A DNA stretch of 64,000 nt from Halosimplex carlsbadense 2-9-1 (lineage in GTDB: Archaea; Halobacteriota; Halobacteria; Halobacteriales; Haloarculaceae), in assembly GCF_000337455.1 (NCBI RefSeq), contig NZ_AOIU01000031.1:196590-260589 (forward strand). Direction: 5' to 3'. The position numbers were made by a program, and so were the translations under genes. Below, in pieces: positions 43,075 to 51,493 of the stretch. Under the pieces are notes generated by a model. It saw only the letters and a program-made list of their open reading frames with translations, was not told the origin of the DNA and made no database searches. Each line of letters begins with the position of its first letter. Within the stretch, counting starts at the first letter, position 1.

Positions 43075-43257
43075 TCAACCGGCCCACTCCTCGCGGTGGG
43101 CGTCGCTACAGAAGTGTGTCGTCTCCACCTGGCCGTCGTCGACGCGCGTGACGACCCTGTGGTCGGGGTCCTGTACCAGCGCCGCGCCGCAGACGGCGCA
43201 CGTCGGCGCCTCCTCCTCGGATACGTCTTCGTTGAGATCGGACGTGGGATCCACCAT
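43075..43257 (-). CDS. small zinc-finger protein (DUF7576-like)
   Basis: A 60-residue protein with metal-binding residues CAVCG and FCSDAHREEW, the TRASH/MYM-like layout Cys-x2-Cys...Cys-x3-His. Start ATG 43257 is preferred over ATG 43299 because TTAAGTGG (minus sense, about 43281-43288) lies 28 bases upstream of the former and inside the longer frame of the latter. The N-terminus is acidic (DPTSDLNEDVSEEE). It is in the same direction as the response regulator but separated by 61 bases with the regulator's own promoter in between. Function unknown. Confidence 0.75.
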   Translation of the reverse strand: MVDPTSDLNEDVSEEEAPTCAVCGAALVQDPDHRVVTRVDDGQVETTHFCSDAHREEWAG

Positions 43258-43321
43258 CGTGTCCGAGTCGTATGTACGGACCCACTTAACCGCATACATC
43301 GACGCCGGCCCGACCCCCCGG

Positions 43322-44506
43322 TCAGCGGTCGCGGGTGACCGACTCGCCGGGCGCGCTGGTCGCGCCCGCCGAGAGTTTCACACCGGGGTTGAGGCTCGTG
43401 TTGATCCCGGTCTTGGCCCCGTCACCGGCGACGACGCCGAACTTCCGGCGGCCGGTCGAGACGCGCTCGCCCTTGACGGTGACGCGCACGTCGCCGCCGT
43501 CGTGGCGGAGGTTCGCCACTTTCGTCCCCGCGCCGAAGTTCACGTCCCGGCCCAGCACGCTGTCGCCGACGTAGTTGTGGTGCGGGACGTGCGTCCCCGC
43601 CATGACGACGCTGTTTTTCACTTCGACGGCGTTGCCGACGTGGGTATTCTCGGCCAGCAGCGTCGCGCCGCGGACGTAGGCGTTCGGGCCGACTCGTGCG
43701 CCCTCGCGGATCAGCGCCGGTCCCTCGACGACGACGCCGGCGTCGACGGTCGCCCCCTCCTCGACGACCACGTCACCGCGCAGGTCGGCCGACTCGTGGA
43801 CCGCCCCGCGCACGTCGCGGTCGAGTTCGGCGATCTTCCACTCGTTGGCCTCCAGCAGTTCCCAGGGACGACCGCAGCCAAGCCAGCGCTCGACCTCGAC
43901 GGTCCGGACCGAGTGCTCGTCGATGACTTTCGAGAGCACGTCCGTGATCTCGTGTTCGCCGCGTTCGCTCACCGGCACGTCGAGCCACTCGCGGGCCTCG
44001 GCGGGGAAGCGATAGGCCCCGACGTTGACCAGGTCCGTCGGCGGGTCGGTCGGTTTCTCGACGATGCCGGTGACGACCCCGTCGCCCACCTCGAAGACGC
44101 CGTAGCTGGTCGGGTCGTCGACGCGGTAGGTGCCGACCGCCGGGCCGTCGGCCGAGAGGAGGGCGTCGACGCTCGCGCGGTCGTAGAGGTCGTCGCCGTT
44201 GAGGACGGCGAACGGGCCGTCGAGGTACTCCCTCGCGCAGTCGACGGCGTGGGCGGTTCCGAGTTGCTCCGCCTGGACGGCGTATTCGACGGGGACGCCG
44301 CGATACTCCTCGCCGAAGTACGCCCTGACCGCGTCGGCCTCGTAGCCCACCACGAGGATCAGCTCCGAGGCGCCCGCGTCGACGGCCGCGTCGGCGCCGT
44401 GGGCGACCAGCGGTCGGTCGGCGACCGGCAGCATCGGCTTGGGCAGCGACTCCGTCAGGGGACGCATCCGGGTTCCCTCCCCGGCCGTCAGCAGGACGAC
44501 TTGCAT
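43322..44506 (-). CDS. bifunctional-type sugar-1-phosphate nucleotidyltransferase/acetyltransferase
   Basis: A 394-residue GlmU-like or archaeal ST0452-like enzyme. The N-terminal nucleotidyltransferase has VVLLTAGEGTRMRPLTESLPKPMLPVADRPL with the Gly-x-Gly-Thr-Arg loop and catalytic Lys, then FAVLNGDDLYD with the metal Asp, EKPTDPP and GAYRF. The C-terminal third is a left-handed beta helix of hexapeptide repeats (for example GATVDAGVVVEGPALIREGARVGPNAYV), likely for trimer formation and acetyl transfer. It would make a UDP- or dTDP-sugar for glycosylation. ATG 44506 replaces a longer but unconvincing upstream extension. Confidence 0.9.
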   Translation of the reverse strand: MQVVLLTAGEGTRMRPLTESLPKPMLPVADRPLVAHGADAAVDAGASELILVVGYEADAVRAYFGEEYRGVPVEYAVQAEQLGTAHAVDCAREYLDGPFAVLNGDDLYDRASVDALLSADGPAVGTYRVDDPTSYGVFEVGDGVVTGIVEKPTDPPTDLVNVGAYRFPAEAREWLDVPVSERGEHEITDVLSKVIDEHSVRTVEVERWLGCGRPWELLEANEWKIAELDRDVRGAVHESADLRGDVVVEEGATVDAGVVVEGPALIREGARVGPNAYVRGATLLAENTHVGNAVEVKNSVVMAGTHVPHHNYVGDSVLGRDVNFGAGTKVANLRHDGGDVRVTVKGERVSTGRRKFGVVAGDGAKTGINTSLNPGVKLSAGATSAPGESVTRDR

Positions 44507-44682
44507 GTACGACACCGGTCGCCCGGACGACTCATAGTGGTACCGCAACGGGATCCGGTGACACACCGCATCTCGACCCACCGACGACGTATTCGGCCGC
44601 TTCGGCTCGGAGATATATCATGAGTTGTGATACCGCGACACATACAAGAGCGGGCGCCACGTAGCGTCCTAACCGAAGGCCA

Positions 44683-45105
44683 ATGCCACGATCCGACGAC
44701 ACCGAGGGGGGAACAAACGAACGGAGACCGCCGACCGAGGGGAGCGAGTCAGCGGACGGGTCGGACGCTCGCCTTCCCGCGTCGGTCGTCGCGGACCTGC
44801 GCGCGAGCGACCGGCGCCGTCGAGTGCTCGCCCGCCTCGACGACTGCGACGGACCGATCCCGGTGTCGGACCTGGCGCGGCTCGTCGTCGCCGCCGACCG
44901 GGGCAAGAGCCCCGGAGACGTCCCCGTCGACGTCGTCGAACGAGTCCGCGAGGACCTGTTCCAGCGTCACCTGCCGAAACTGATCGCGACGGGGGTGGTC
45001 AGCTACAACTCGCTGGTCGGGACGGTGGAACTGGCGAGCGACGACCCGAGACTGCTCGGCGACGACGGCGGCGACCGGGTCGATGACCCCCCGACACTGG
45101 AGTGA
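44683..45105 (+). CDS. winged-helix-like haloarchaeal protein (DUF7344-like)
   Basis: A 140-residue protein. A charged disordered N-terminus of about 30 residues precedes a helix-turn-helix-like domain: VVADLRASDRRRRVLARLDDCDGPIPVSDLARLVV, then ERVREDLFQRHLPKLIATGVVSYNSLVGTVEL. This is the layout of DUF7344-type haloarchaeal putative regulators, which read like a degenerate winged helix. ATG 44683 is taken; GATATATC at 44611-44618 is the nearest AT-rich element and would give a leader of about 40 bases. It precedes GTP cyclohydrolase III by 58 bases; co-transcription is possible. Confidence 0.75.
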   Translation: MPRSDDTEGGTNERRPPTEGSESADGSDARLPASVVADLRASDRRRRVLARLDDCDGPIPVSDLARLVVAADRGKSPGDVPVDVVERVREDLFQRHLPKLIATGVVSYNSLVGTVELASDDPRLLGDDGGDRVDDPPTLE

Positions 45106-45163
45106 ATCGGGAGCAGACCGAACGGAAAGAACAAAACAGGCAGCTTCCTAACCGCCGGGTACT

Positions 45164-45952
45164 GTGACGAACACGCAGGTAACGCACGTCCAGATCGACA
45201 ACTACGGTCCCTGGACGGTCACGCCCGAGCCCCGGCGGGAGGTCGACCTTCAGACGCTGCAATCGCGGCTGTACGCCGACCTCTCGCAACTGATCGGCAA
45301 CCGCGGCGGCTACGTCTTCTTCTCGCGGTTCGACAACATGATCGCCGTCACGAACGGACTCGACGAGGACGACCACGCGCTCATCCAGGAGTCGGTCGCC
45401 AACCGCTACCCCGTCACGATGAGCCTCAGCGTCGCCACCGGGACGACGCCCGCGGAGGCGCTCGGCACCGCGACGGAGGCGCTCCAGGAGGCCGGGAGCG
45501 CCCAGGACAAGTCCCGCCGGGAGATCCTTCGGGGCCGTACCATCGACGATGAGTTCCGGACCGAGGAGGACCTGCAGATCGCCCACTTCGACGTGAACGA
45601 CGCGACGGGCAAGTACACCGACCAGCTCAACGAGTTCGATACGTTCATTCGGATCGAGCAGGGCTACGCCGAACTCATGCGCTACATGCGCCGGGCCTAC
45701 GACTCGTTGTCTTTCTTCGTCGGCGGCGACAACGTCATCGCCGTCTGCTCCGACATGGACGCCGCCGAGTATCAGGACGCGGTCGACCACGTCCGCGACG
45801 CGGTCGACGTGGAACTCAAGGTCGGCGTCGGCCGCGGGCGCGTCGCCCAGGACGCGGGGATGGCGGCCAAACACGCCCTCGAAGAGTGCCGCGCGACCGG
45901 TGAGGACGTACACGTCGACTGGACGACCGGTGAAGCCGACCCCTCGGCGTGA
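45164..45952 (+). CDS. gch3: GTP cyclohydrolase III
   Basis: A 262-residue archaeal enzyme opening the imidazole ring of GTP to formylamino-pyrimidine nucleotide, the first step to riboflavin and deazaflavin F420 in archaea. The start THVQIDNYGPWTVTPEPRRE is characteristic, followed by FFSRFDNMIAVTNG. The tandem cyclase-like fold repeats in the second half with SFFVGGDNVIAV. Metal-binding Asp residues are visible in both halves (QIDNYG; VGGDN). Length agrees with Methanocaldococcus-type enzymes. It starts at GTG 45164. No other riboflavin gene is adjacent. Confidence 0.93.
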   Translation: MTNTQVTHVQIDNYGPWTVTPEPRREVDLQTLQSRLYADLSQLIGNRGGYVFFSRFDNMIAVTNGLDEDDHALIQESVANRYPVTMSLSVATGTTPAEALGTATEALQEAGSAQDKSRREILRGRTIDDEFRTEEDLQIAHFDVNDATGKYTDQLNEFDTFIRIEQGYAELMRYMRRAYDSLSFFVGGDNVIAVCSDMDAAEYQDAVDHVRDAVDVELKVGVGRGRVAQDAGMAAKHALEECRATGEDVHVDWTTGEADPSA

Positions 45953-46064
45953 ACGGCCCGTTCGACCCGTCTCGCTGGATAGTTTCTGCCCCGCAAAATA
46001 CGGCGCGCGCCGTCTTAAGCGTGGTGCAGATAGCTTTTAGACGCAGTGTGGTAAACGTCCGCAC

Positions 46065-46658
46065 ATGGAACCAGACGCGAGCGTCCGGGAGGTGATGGAC
46101 CGCGAGTTCGTCGGGGTCAGCGAGGCGGACGACCTCGAGGAGACGGCCGAGTTGATGCTGGAAGAGGGGACAGACAGCGCCGTCGTCCTGCGGGGGAGCG
46201 ACCCGGTCGGGGTCGTCACCGAACGGGACGCGCTCGCGGCGTTCGTCGATGCCGGTGAGGACTCGCCCAGCGTGTCCGAAGCGATGACCGACGCGCTGCC
46301 GACCGTCTCGCCGGAGATGACCATCGCCGAGGCGGCCGACGAGCTGTCCGTGGGGTCGACCCAGCGGGCCCTCGTCTCCGACGGGGACGAACCGCTCGGC
46401 GTGCTGACCGAACGGGACCTGTTGACCGCCTCGCCGCTCGCTCGGACGGCCAACGGTGCCGCGATGGCCGAGCGCGAGCGAGCGGTCGCCGGGGTCACCG
46501 AAGGCCGGGGGAACCCGGACGCCGAGCCCGCGGAGACGCGCCGGAGCGGCGGGTCGCGGTTCGAGGACCAGTCGCTGTGCGAGGCCTGCGGGTCGCTCTC
46601 GCGGGAGCTCTCACCGTTCAACGGACAGCTGCTCTGTCCGGACTGTCGGGACATCTGA
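46065..46658 (+). CDS. CBS-domain pair with C-terminal zinc ribbon
   Basis: A 197-residue protein. Two CBS motifs (about 5-55 and 68-125) each end with a VGVVTERD-like or LGVLTERD-like turn, typical of adenosine-nucleotide-binding Bateman modules. After an acidic linker there is a short zinc ribbon, CEACG and CPDC, near 172-195. A CTTTTAG element at 46034-46040 is centred 28 bases before ATG 46065, so the message is probably leaderless. It is single, between gch3 and the second ABC receptor. Likely a sensor of energy state, with an unknown partner. Confidence 0.86.
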   Translation: MEPDASVREVMDREFVGVSEADDLEETAELMLEEGTDSAVVLRGSDPVGVVTERDALAAFVDAGEDSPSVSEAMTDALPTVSPEMTIAEAADELSVGSTQRALVSDGDEPLGVLTERDLLTASPLARTANGAAMAERERAVAGVTEGRGNPDAEPAETRRSGGSRFEDQSLCEACGSLSRELSPFNGQLLCPDCRDI

Positions 46659-46855
46659 CGCCGCCACACACCGACGAAACTGCCGCGGTCACCGGCGTGC
46701 GGAGCCGTCGGCGAGTAAGCGCCCATTACATGGACCGAATCTGTCACGATTCTGCCCATCGGATCGGCCGGGCTGTTCTGACGGATTCTCGAAAGCTGTG
46801 CGGGCGCGTCCCGTCGTTCCTATTGCGATGAGAACGTGACAGTTTTTGGGACACC

Positions 46856-46861
46856 TTTATA
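46856..46861 (+). promoter_or_regulatory. TATA box of the second substrate-binding-protein gene
   Basis: TTTATA centred 31 bases before ATG 46890, in an AT-richer segment (46840-46880). Confidence 0.6.
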
Positions 46862-46889
46862 GTGACTGGTTGACAAGGAACGTGGTAAG

Positions 46890-48260
46890 ATGTCTCGCAA
46901 GATACGTCGACGGAAGATACTCAAGGGGCTCGGTGTCGCGGGCGTCGCGGGGTTGGCCGGGTGTGCGCAGGCGGGGGAGGACACGCCGACGGAGGAAGAC
47001 AGCGGTGGCGACGGTGGTGACGGTGAGGACATGTCGACCGCCACCCCGACCGACGAGTCCGGGGACGGCGACACGGACACGGAGACGGACGCGGGTGGGG
47101 ACGGTGGCGCCGTCGAGTCCCGGACCATCCGGCTGGGGATCCTGATGGGCGTGACCGGCCAGCTCTCGGATCTGGGCCCGCCGATCCGGCAGGGAGCCGA
47201 GCTGGCGGCCGACTACATGGACGAGGAGAGCGACACGTTCACAGTCGACTACCAGTTCGAGGACACGGCGACGGACCCGAACACGGGAATCTCCGGCGCC
47301 GAGTCGCTCGTCTCGGCGGGCTACCCGATGATCGCCGGTGCGCTGTCCTCGACGGTGACCATCCAGACGGCCAACAACGTGGCGATCCCGAACGGCGTCG
47401 TCGAGTGCTCGCCCGCGAGCACGTCGCCGGCGATCACGGACCTGGAGGACAACGGCTACCTCTACCGGACGACGCCGACGGACGCGCTGCAGTCCGAGGT
47501 GATGACCCAGATCGGCCGCGAGCGCCTGGAGGCGTCGACGACGGCGACGCTCGCGCTGAACAACGACTACGGACAGGGGCTGGCCGACGCCTACGTCTCC
47601 GCCTGGGAGGACGCGGGCGGGACCGTTCAGCAGGAAGTCAGTTTCGAGCCTGGCGCCTCGTCGTACACATCCCAGCTGAGTTCCGCGCTACAGGACCAGC
47701 CGGACCTGTTGATGATCGTCGGCTACCCCGACAGCGGCGTCCGGATCTTCCGCGACTTCTACAACGACTACTCGCAGGACTTCTGCGACGTCATCGTCCC
47801 GGACGGTCTCCAGAGCGGGAGTCTGCCGGGCAACGTCGGCAACTCCATGCGCAACGTCTGGGGCACGGCCCCGACCTCGACCGGTCCGGGTCGGGACACG
47901 TTCGACTCGCTCTACCAGGAGGCCTACGACAGCGATCCCTCGGAGAGCCCGTTCACCGGCCAGTCGTTCGACGCCGTCGCGGTACTGGCGCTGGCCAACG
48001 CCGCCGCGGGCGAGAACGACGGCGAAGCGATCCGCGACCAGATGAACGCCGTCGCCAACGAGGGCGGCGAGGAGGTCACGCCGGAGAACCTCGCCGAGGG
48101 CCTGGAGATGGCCGCCAGCGGCACCGAGGTCAACTACCAGGGCGCCTCCAGCGCCGTCGAGTTCGACGACGTGGGCGACATCGCCGCCGCCACCTACCAG
48201 TTCTACCGCTACCAGGAGGGCGGCTTCGAGGTCATCGAGAACATCGAATACTCTGCCTAG
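46890..48260 (+). CDS. branched-chain-type ABC transporter substrate-binding lipoprotein (second system)
   Basis: A 456-residue extracellular receptor. The signal has twin arginines (KIRRRKILKGLG) and a lipobox ending GLAGC. A linker of about 50 Gly/Asp/Thr/Glu residues follows. The type 1 binding domain starts at IRLGILMGVTGQLSDLGPPIRQGAELA and includes GALSSTVTIQTAN, LALNNDYGQGLADAY and GYPDSGVRIF. These match LivK-type amino-acid or amide receptors better than the receptor at 29467. Its 3' end faces livF, 32 bases away, in convergent orientation. The receptor and the transporter core are therefore separately transcribed. Confidence 0.93.
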   Translation: MSRKIRRRKILKGLGVAGVAGLAGCAQAGEDTPTEEDSGGDGGDGEDMSTATPTDESGDGDTDTETDAGGDGGAVESRTIRLGILMGVTGQLSDLGPPIRQGAELAADYMDEESDTFTVDYQFEDTATDPNTGISGAESLVSAGYPMIAGALSSTVTIQTANNVAIPNGVVECSPASTSPAITDLEDNGYLYRTTPTDALQSEVMTQIGRERLEASTTATLALNNDYGQGLADAYVSAWEDAGGTVQQEVSFEPGASSYTSQLSSALQDQPDLLMIVGYPDSGVRIFRDFYNDYSQDFCDVIVPDGLQSGSLPGNVGNSMRNVWGTAPTSTGPGRDTFDSLYQEAYDSDPSESPFTGQSFDAVAVLALANAAAGENDGEAIRDQMNAVANEGGEEVTPENLAEGLEMAASGTEVNYQGASSAVEFDDVGDIAAATYQFYRYQEGGFEVIENIEYSA

Positions 48261-48292
48261 CTCGGGGCCGAATTCACCGTTTTCGAGCCCGC

Positions 48293-49075
48293 TCACCCGC
48301 CGAGGAACTGCTGGCGCACGCTCTCGTCGGAAAGCAGCGCCTCGCCCGAGTCGACGAAGCGGTTCTTGCCCTGCACGAGGACGTAGCCGCGGTCGCACCG
48401 GCGCAGCGCCTCCGTGGCGTTCTGTTCGACCATCAGTATCGCCGTCCCGGCCTCGTTGATGGCGTCGATGCGGTCGAACAGGTCGTCGACGAGATCCGGA
48501 GCGAGCCCCGCGGAGGGCTCGTCGAGCAGGAGCAGGTCGGGGTCGAGCATCAGCGCCCGCCCCATCGCGAGCATCTGCTGTTGGCCGCCCGACAGCGTCC
48601 CCGCGCGCTGTTCCTCGCGCTCCTGAAGAATCGGGAAGCGGTCGTAGACGGCCGCCAGCGCGTCGTCGGGGAACTCCTCGCGGATGTACGCGCCCATCTC
48701 CAGGTTCTCGCGGACCGACAGGCCCGCGAAGACGTTCTCGTTCTGGGGCACGTACCCGAGGCCGTGGTGGACCATCGACTCCGGCGCCTCATCGGTGATG
48801 TCCCCACCATCGAACGTGATCGACCCGTCGAACACCCGGGTGAGGCCGAACACGGACTTCATCACCGTCGACTTGCCCGCGCCGTTCGGGCCGACGATGG
48901 TGACGTACTCGCCGTCGCCCACGTCCAGATCCACGTCCGTCAGGATCTGCAGGTCGCCGTACCCCGCGTCGAGGCCCCGGACCGAGAGCAGCGGGTCCGC
49001 GGGGGCCGACGCCGAATCCGCGTCGGCCTCGGTCGCGTCGACCCCGGTCGCGCCGGACCGCTCGGCGTCGCTCAC
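48293..49075 (-). CDS. ABC transporter ATP-binding protein, LivF type (second system)
   Basis: A 260-residue subunit. Walker A is GPNGAGKSTVMKS, the LivF-specific stretch is GLGYVPQNENVFAGLSVRENL, the signature is LSGGQQQMLAMGRAL, Walker B is DLLLLDEPSAGLAP, and the switch residue is Gln in LMVEQN. A 27-residue acidic N-terminal extension precedes the fold. GTG 49075 overlaps the livG stop by GTGA. It is the last gene of livH-livM-livG-livF on the minus strand. Confidence 0.93.
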   Translation of the reverse strand: MSDAERSGATGVDATEADADSASAPADPLLSVRGLDAGYGDLQILTDVDLDVGDGEYVTIVGPNGAGKSTVMKSVFGLTRVFDGSITFDGGDITDEAPESMVHHGLGYVPQNENVFAGLSVRENLEMGAYIREEFPDDALAAVYDRFPILQEREEQRAGTLSGGQQQMLAMGRALMLDPDLLLLDEPSAGLAPDLVDDLFDRIDAINEAGTAILMVEQNATEALRRCDRGYVLVQGKNRFVDSGEALLSDESVRQQFLGG

Positions 49076-49989
49076 AGGTCCTCCCCCAGGTAGGCGTCGA
49101 CGACGCGTTCGTTCGATCTGATGTCCGCGGGCGGCCCCTCCGCGAGGACCTGGCCCTGGTGCATGACGATGACGTGTTCGCAGTGTTCCATGATGAGGTC
49201 CATGTCGTGTTCGACCAGCAGGAAGGTCAGTCCGTCCTCGCGCAGCTCGTGGACGCGGTCGAGCAGCTTCTCCTCCAGCGTCGGGTTGACGCCGGCGAAC
49301 GGTTCGTCCAGCAGCATCATCGACGGGTCGACCATCAGCGCCCGGGCGAGTTCGAGCAGTTTCCGCTGGCCGCCGCTGAGGTTGCCCGCGTACTCCTCGG
49401 CGAGGTGGTCGATCTCGAACAGCTCCAGGGTGTCCCACACCCGCTCGCGAAGCTCGCGCTCCTCCTCGCGGACTCGCCCGCGGAGGACAGGTGCGACCGC
49501 GTCGACCAGCTTCTCGCCCGACTGGCCCCGCGGCGCGAGCATCAGGTTCTCCAGCACGGTCATCTCCTCCAGTTCGCGGGCGATCTGGAACGTCCGCACG
49601 AGCCCCTCGTTCGCGACCGCGGCCGTCCGGGCACCGGTGATCTCCCGCCCCTCGAAGGTGACCCGTCCGCCGTCGGGGTCGTGGACGCCGGTTATCAGGT
49701 CGAACGTCGTCGACTTGCCCGCACCGTTCGGGCCGATGAGCCCGGTCAACGTCCCCCGCTCGACGGCGAAGGAAACCCCGTCGACGGCGTCGATGCCGCC
49801 GAAGCGCTTCGAGAGGCCGTCGACGACCAGCGAGGCGTCGGCCGGGTCGAGCCCGTCGCGCTCGGTGCCGGCGGGCGTCGTCGATTCGGCGTCGTCGACG
49901 TCCGCGGCGGTCTCGACGGGGTCCGAAGTTGTCGCGGCGGGCTGTTCGGTCGTCTCGGCCGTCTCGGCGGTCGGCGCGTCGTCACTCAT
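49072..49989 (-). CDS. ABC transporter ATP-binding protein, LivG type (second system)
   Basis: A 305-residue subunit. An acidic Thr/Ala-rich extension of about 50 residues precedes the ATPase fold. Walker A is GPNGAGKSTTFDL, the Q-loop is FQIARELEEM, the signature is LSGGQRKLLELARAL, Walker B is MMLLDEPFAGVNP, and the switch His is in LVEHDMDLIM. ATG 49989 lies inside the end of livM (eight-base overlap), which indicates coupled translation. The extension is longer than in bacterial LivG and is probably a halophilic tail without catalytic role. Confidence 0.92.
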   Translation of the reverse strand: MSDDAPTAETAETTEQPAATTSDPVETAADVDDAESTTPAGTERDGLDPADASLVVDGLSKRFGGIDAVDGVSFAVERGTLTGLIGPNGAGKSTTFDLITGVHDPDGGRVTFEGREITGARTAAVANEGLVRTFQIARELEEMTVLENLMLAPRGQSGEKLVDAVAPVLRGRVREEERELRERVWDTLELFEIDHLAEEYAGNLSGGQRKLLELARALMVDPSMMLLDEPFAGVNPTLEEKLLDRVHELREDGLTFLLVEHDMDLIMEHCEHVIVMHQGQVLAEGPPADIRSNERVVDAYLGEDL

Positions 49990-51493
49990 CGCCCTCACCT
50001 CCCTCCGGGGACCGGTCCGGGCCGTCTGTGGCTCCGCCCTCGTCGGCTGGGTCGCCGCCGTCGGAGCACGACTCCGACGAGGTATCGCTCGCGTCGCTCG
50101 CGAGACCGCCGTCGGCCGCCGCTCGCGGTCGGTCCCGTCCGGGCCTGCCGCCGTGGTCCGAGAGGGGGACGCTCGCGGCGACCTCCTTGCGGTGGCCGAG
50201 CAGGCCACTCGGCCGCCGCTGCATCAGGACGATCAGGACGACGCCGAGGAGGACGAACCGCAGCGGCGGGACGTTCTGGAGCGTGTAGGCGAACAGCGGG
50301 CCGAAATCGAGCGATCCGATCGGCGCGAGGGCGCCGGCGATCGTGGTCGGCGCGTCGCCGCTGACGAAGTACTTCGTGAAGATCCCGGCGACGCGCTGGG
50401 GACCCTGGAAGAGGAGGCTGGCGAACAGCGCGCCCCCGAGGACGCTCCCGGTGTTCGAGCCGGCGCCGCCGATCATCAGCGCGATGAAAATGTAGAAGGT
50501 CTGGATCGGCATGAACGTCGTCGCCGTGGGGTCGGTGTACCCCTTCTGGGTCTCCCAGAGGATCCCGCCCAGGCCCATCAGCGCGCAGCCGACCATGAAC
50601 ACCTTCACTTTGAACAGCCGGGTGTCCTTGCCCAGCGAGTTGGCGACGAGCTCGTCCTCGCGGATGGCCTTCAGGACCCGGCCGAACGGCGAGTTGCCGA
50701 TCCGGCGCAGCAGCCAGTAGAACAGCGCGACGAAGGCGATCAGGACGAGGGTGTAGGCGAGCGAAATGACGACGGTCTCCCGGACGCCGACGGCGCCGAA
50801 CGCCGAGATGACGGCGTCCCCGAGCGCGGTCCGGCTCCCACTGGCGGGGTTGCCCGGGTTCGTGTAGAACAGCGATTTGATCGGGATCGTCGGGTTGATC
50901 GGGATGTTGATCCCGCGGCCGGCGCCGGTGCCGAGCGGAATCGACGGGAGGACGGGAACGTTCGCGAACAGCGTGAACTGCTGAAACGTCGTCGACAGCA
51001 GCGTGAGGCGGACGATCTCCGAGAACGCGACGGTGACGATCGCGAGGTAGTCCGCTCGGAGCCGGAGCGCGGGGAGCGCGATCACGGCGCCGGCGACCGC
51101 GGCCATCAGCATACCGCCGACGATACCGACCCACAACGGGAGGCCCAGGCCCGGCGGCGTCCCGCCGGTCGGGGCCGTGATCGCGGCGAACGTGTAGACG
51201 CCGACTGCCATGAACCCCGCGACGCCGATGTTGAACAGGCCGGCGTAGCCCCAGTGGAGGTTCAGCGCGAGGACGAGCATCGCGTACAGCGCCGTCCAGA
51301 AGGTGACCGCCTGCAGTGCGGCGACGACGCCGCCGAGGCCCTGGGGCGGCCCGAGGACGGCGAAGATCGTGAACAGCACGTAGATGCCGCCCATCACCAG
51401 GACGATCAGGCCGGCGTCGCCCTCCCGCAGCTCCGCGGCGAGGCGGTCGAGGACGCTCTCGCCCGTCGCGGACGCGCCCTCCGACCCGCTCAT
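49982..51493 (-). CDS. branched-chain-type ABC permease, LivM type (second system)
   Basis: A 503-residue membrane subunit. The family block is NLHWGYAGLFNIGVAGFMAVGVYTFA. The coupling loop is SPFGRVLKAIREDELVANSLGKD, and MIGGAGSNTGSVLGGALFA is near the end. About ten helices are seen. Two features are longer than usual: an extracytoplasmic loop after helix five (about 190-235) and a C-terminal acidic tail of about 70 residues rich in Asp, Gly and Ser. ATGA overlap with livH upstream, eight-base overlap with livG downstream. Confidence 0.92.
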   Translation of the reverse strand: MSGSEGASATGESVLDRLAAELREGDAGLIVLVMGGIYVLFTIFAVLGPPQGLGGVVAALQAVTFWTALYAMLVLALNLHWGYAGLFNIGVAGFMAVGVYTFAAITAPTGGTPPGLGLPLWVGIVGGMLMAAVAGAVIALPALRLRADYLAIVTVAFSEIVRLTLLSTTFQQFTLFANVPVLPSIPLGTGAGRGINIPINPTIPIKSLFYTNPGNPASGSRTALGDAVISAFGAVGVRETVVISLAYTLVLIAFVALFYWLLRRIGNSPFGRVLKAIREDELVANSLGKDTRLFKVKVFMVGCALMGLGGILWETQKGYTDPTATTFMPIQTFYIFIALMIGGAGSNTGSVLGGALFASLLFQGPQRVAGIFTKYFVSGDAPTTIAGALAPIGSLDFGPLFAYTLQNVPPLRFVLLGVVLIVLMQRRPSGLLGHRKEVAASVPLSDHGGRPGRDRPRAAADGGLASDASDTSSESCSDGGDPADEGGATDGPDRSPEGGEGDE

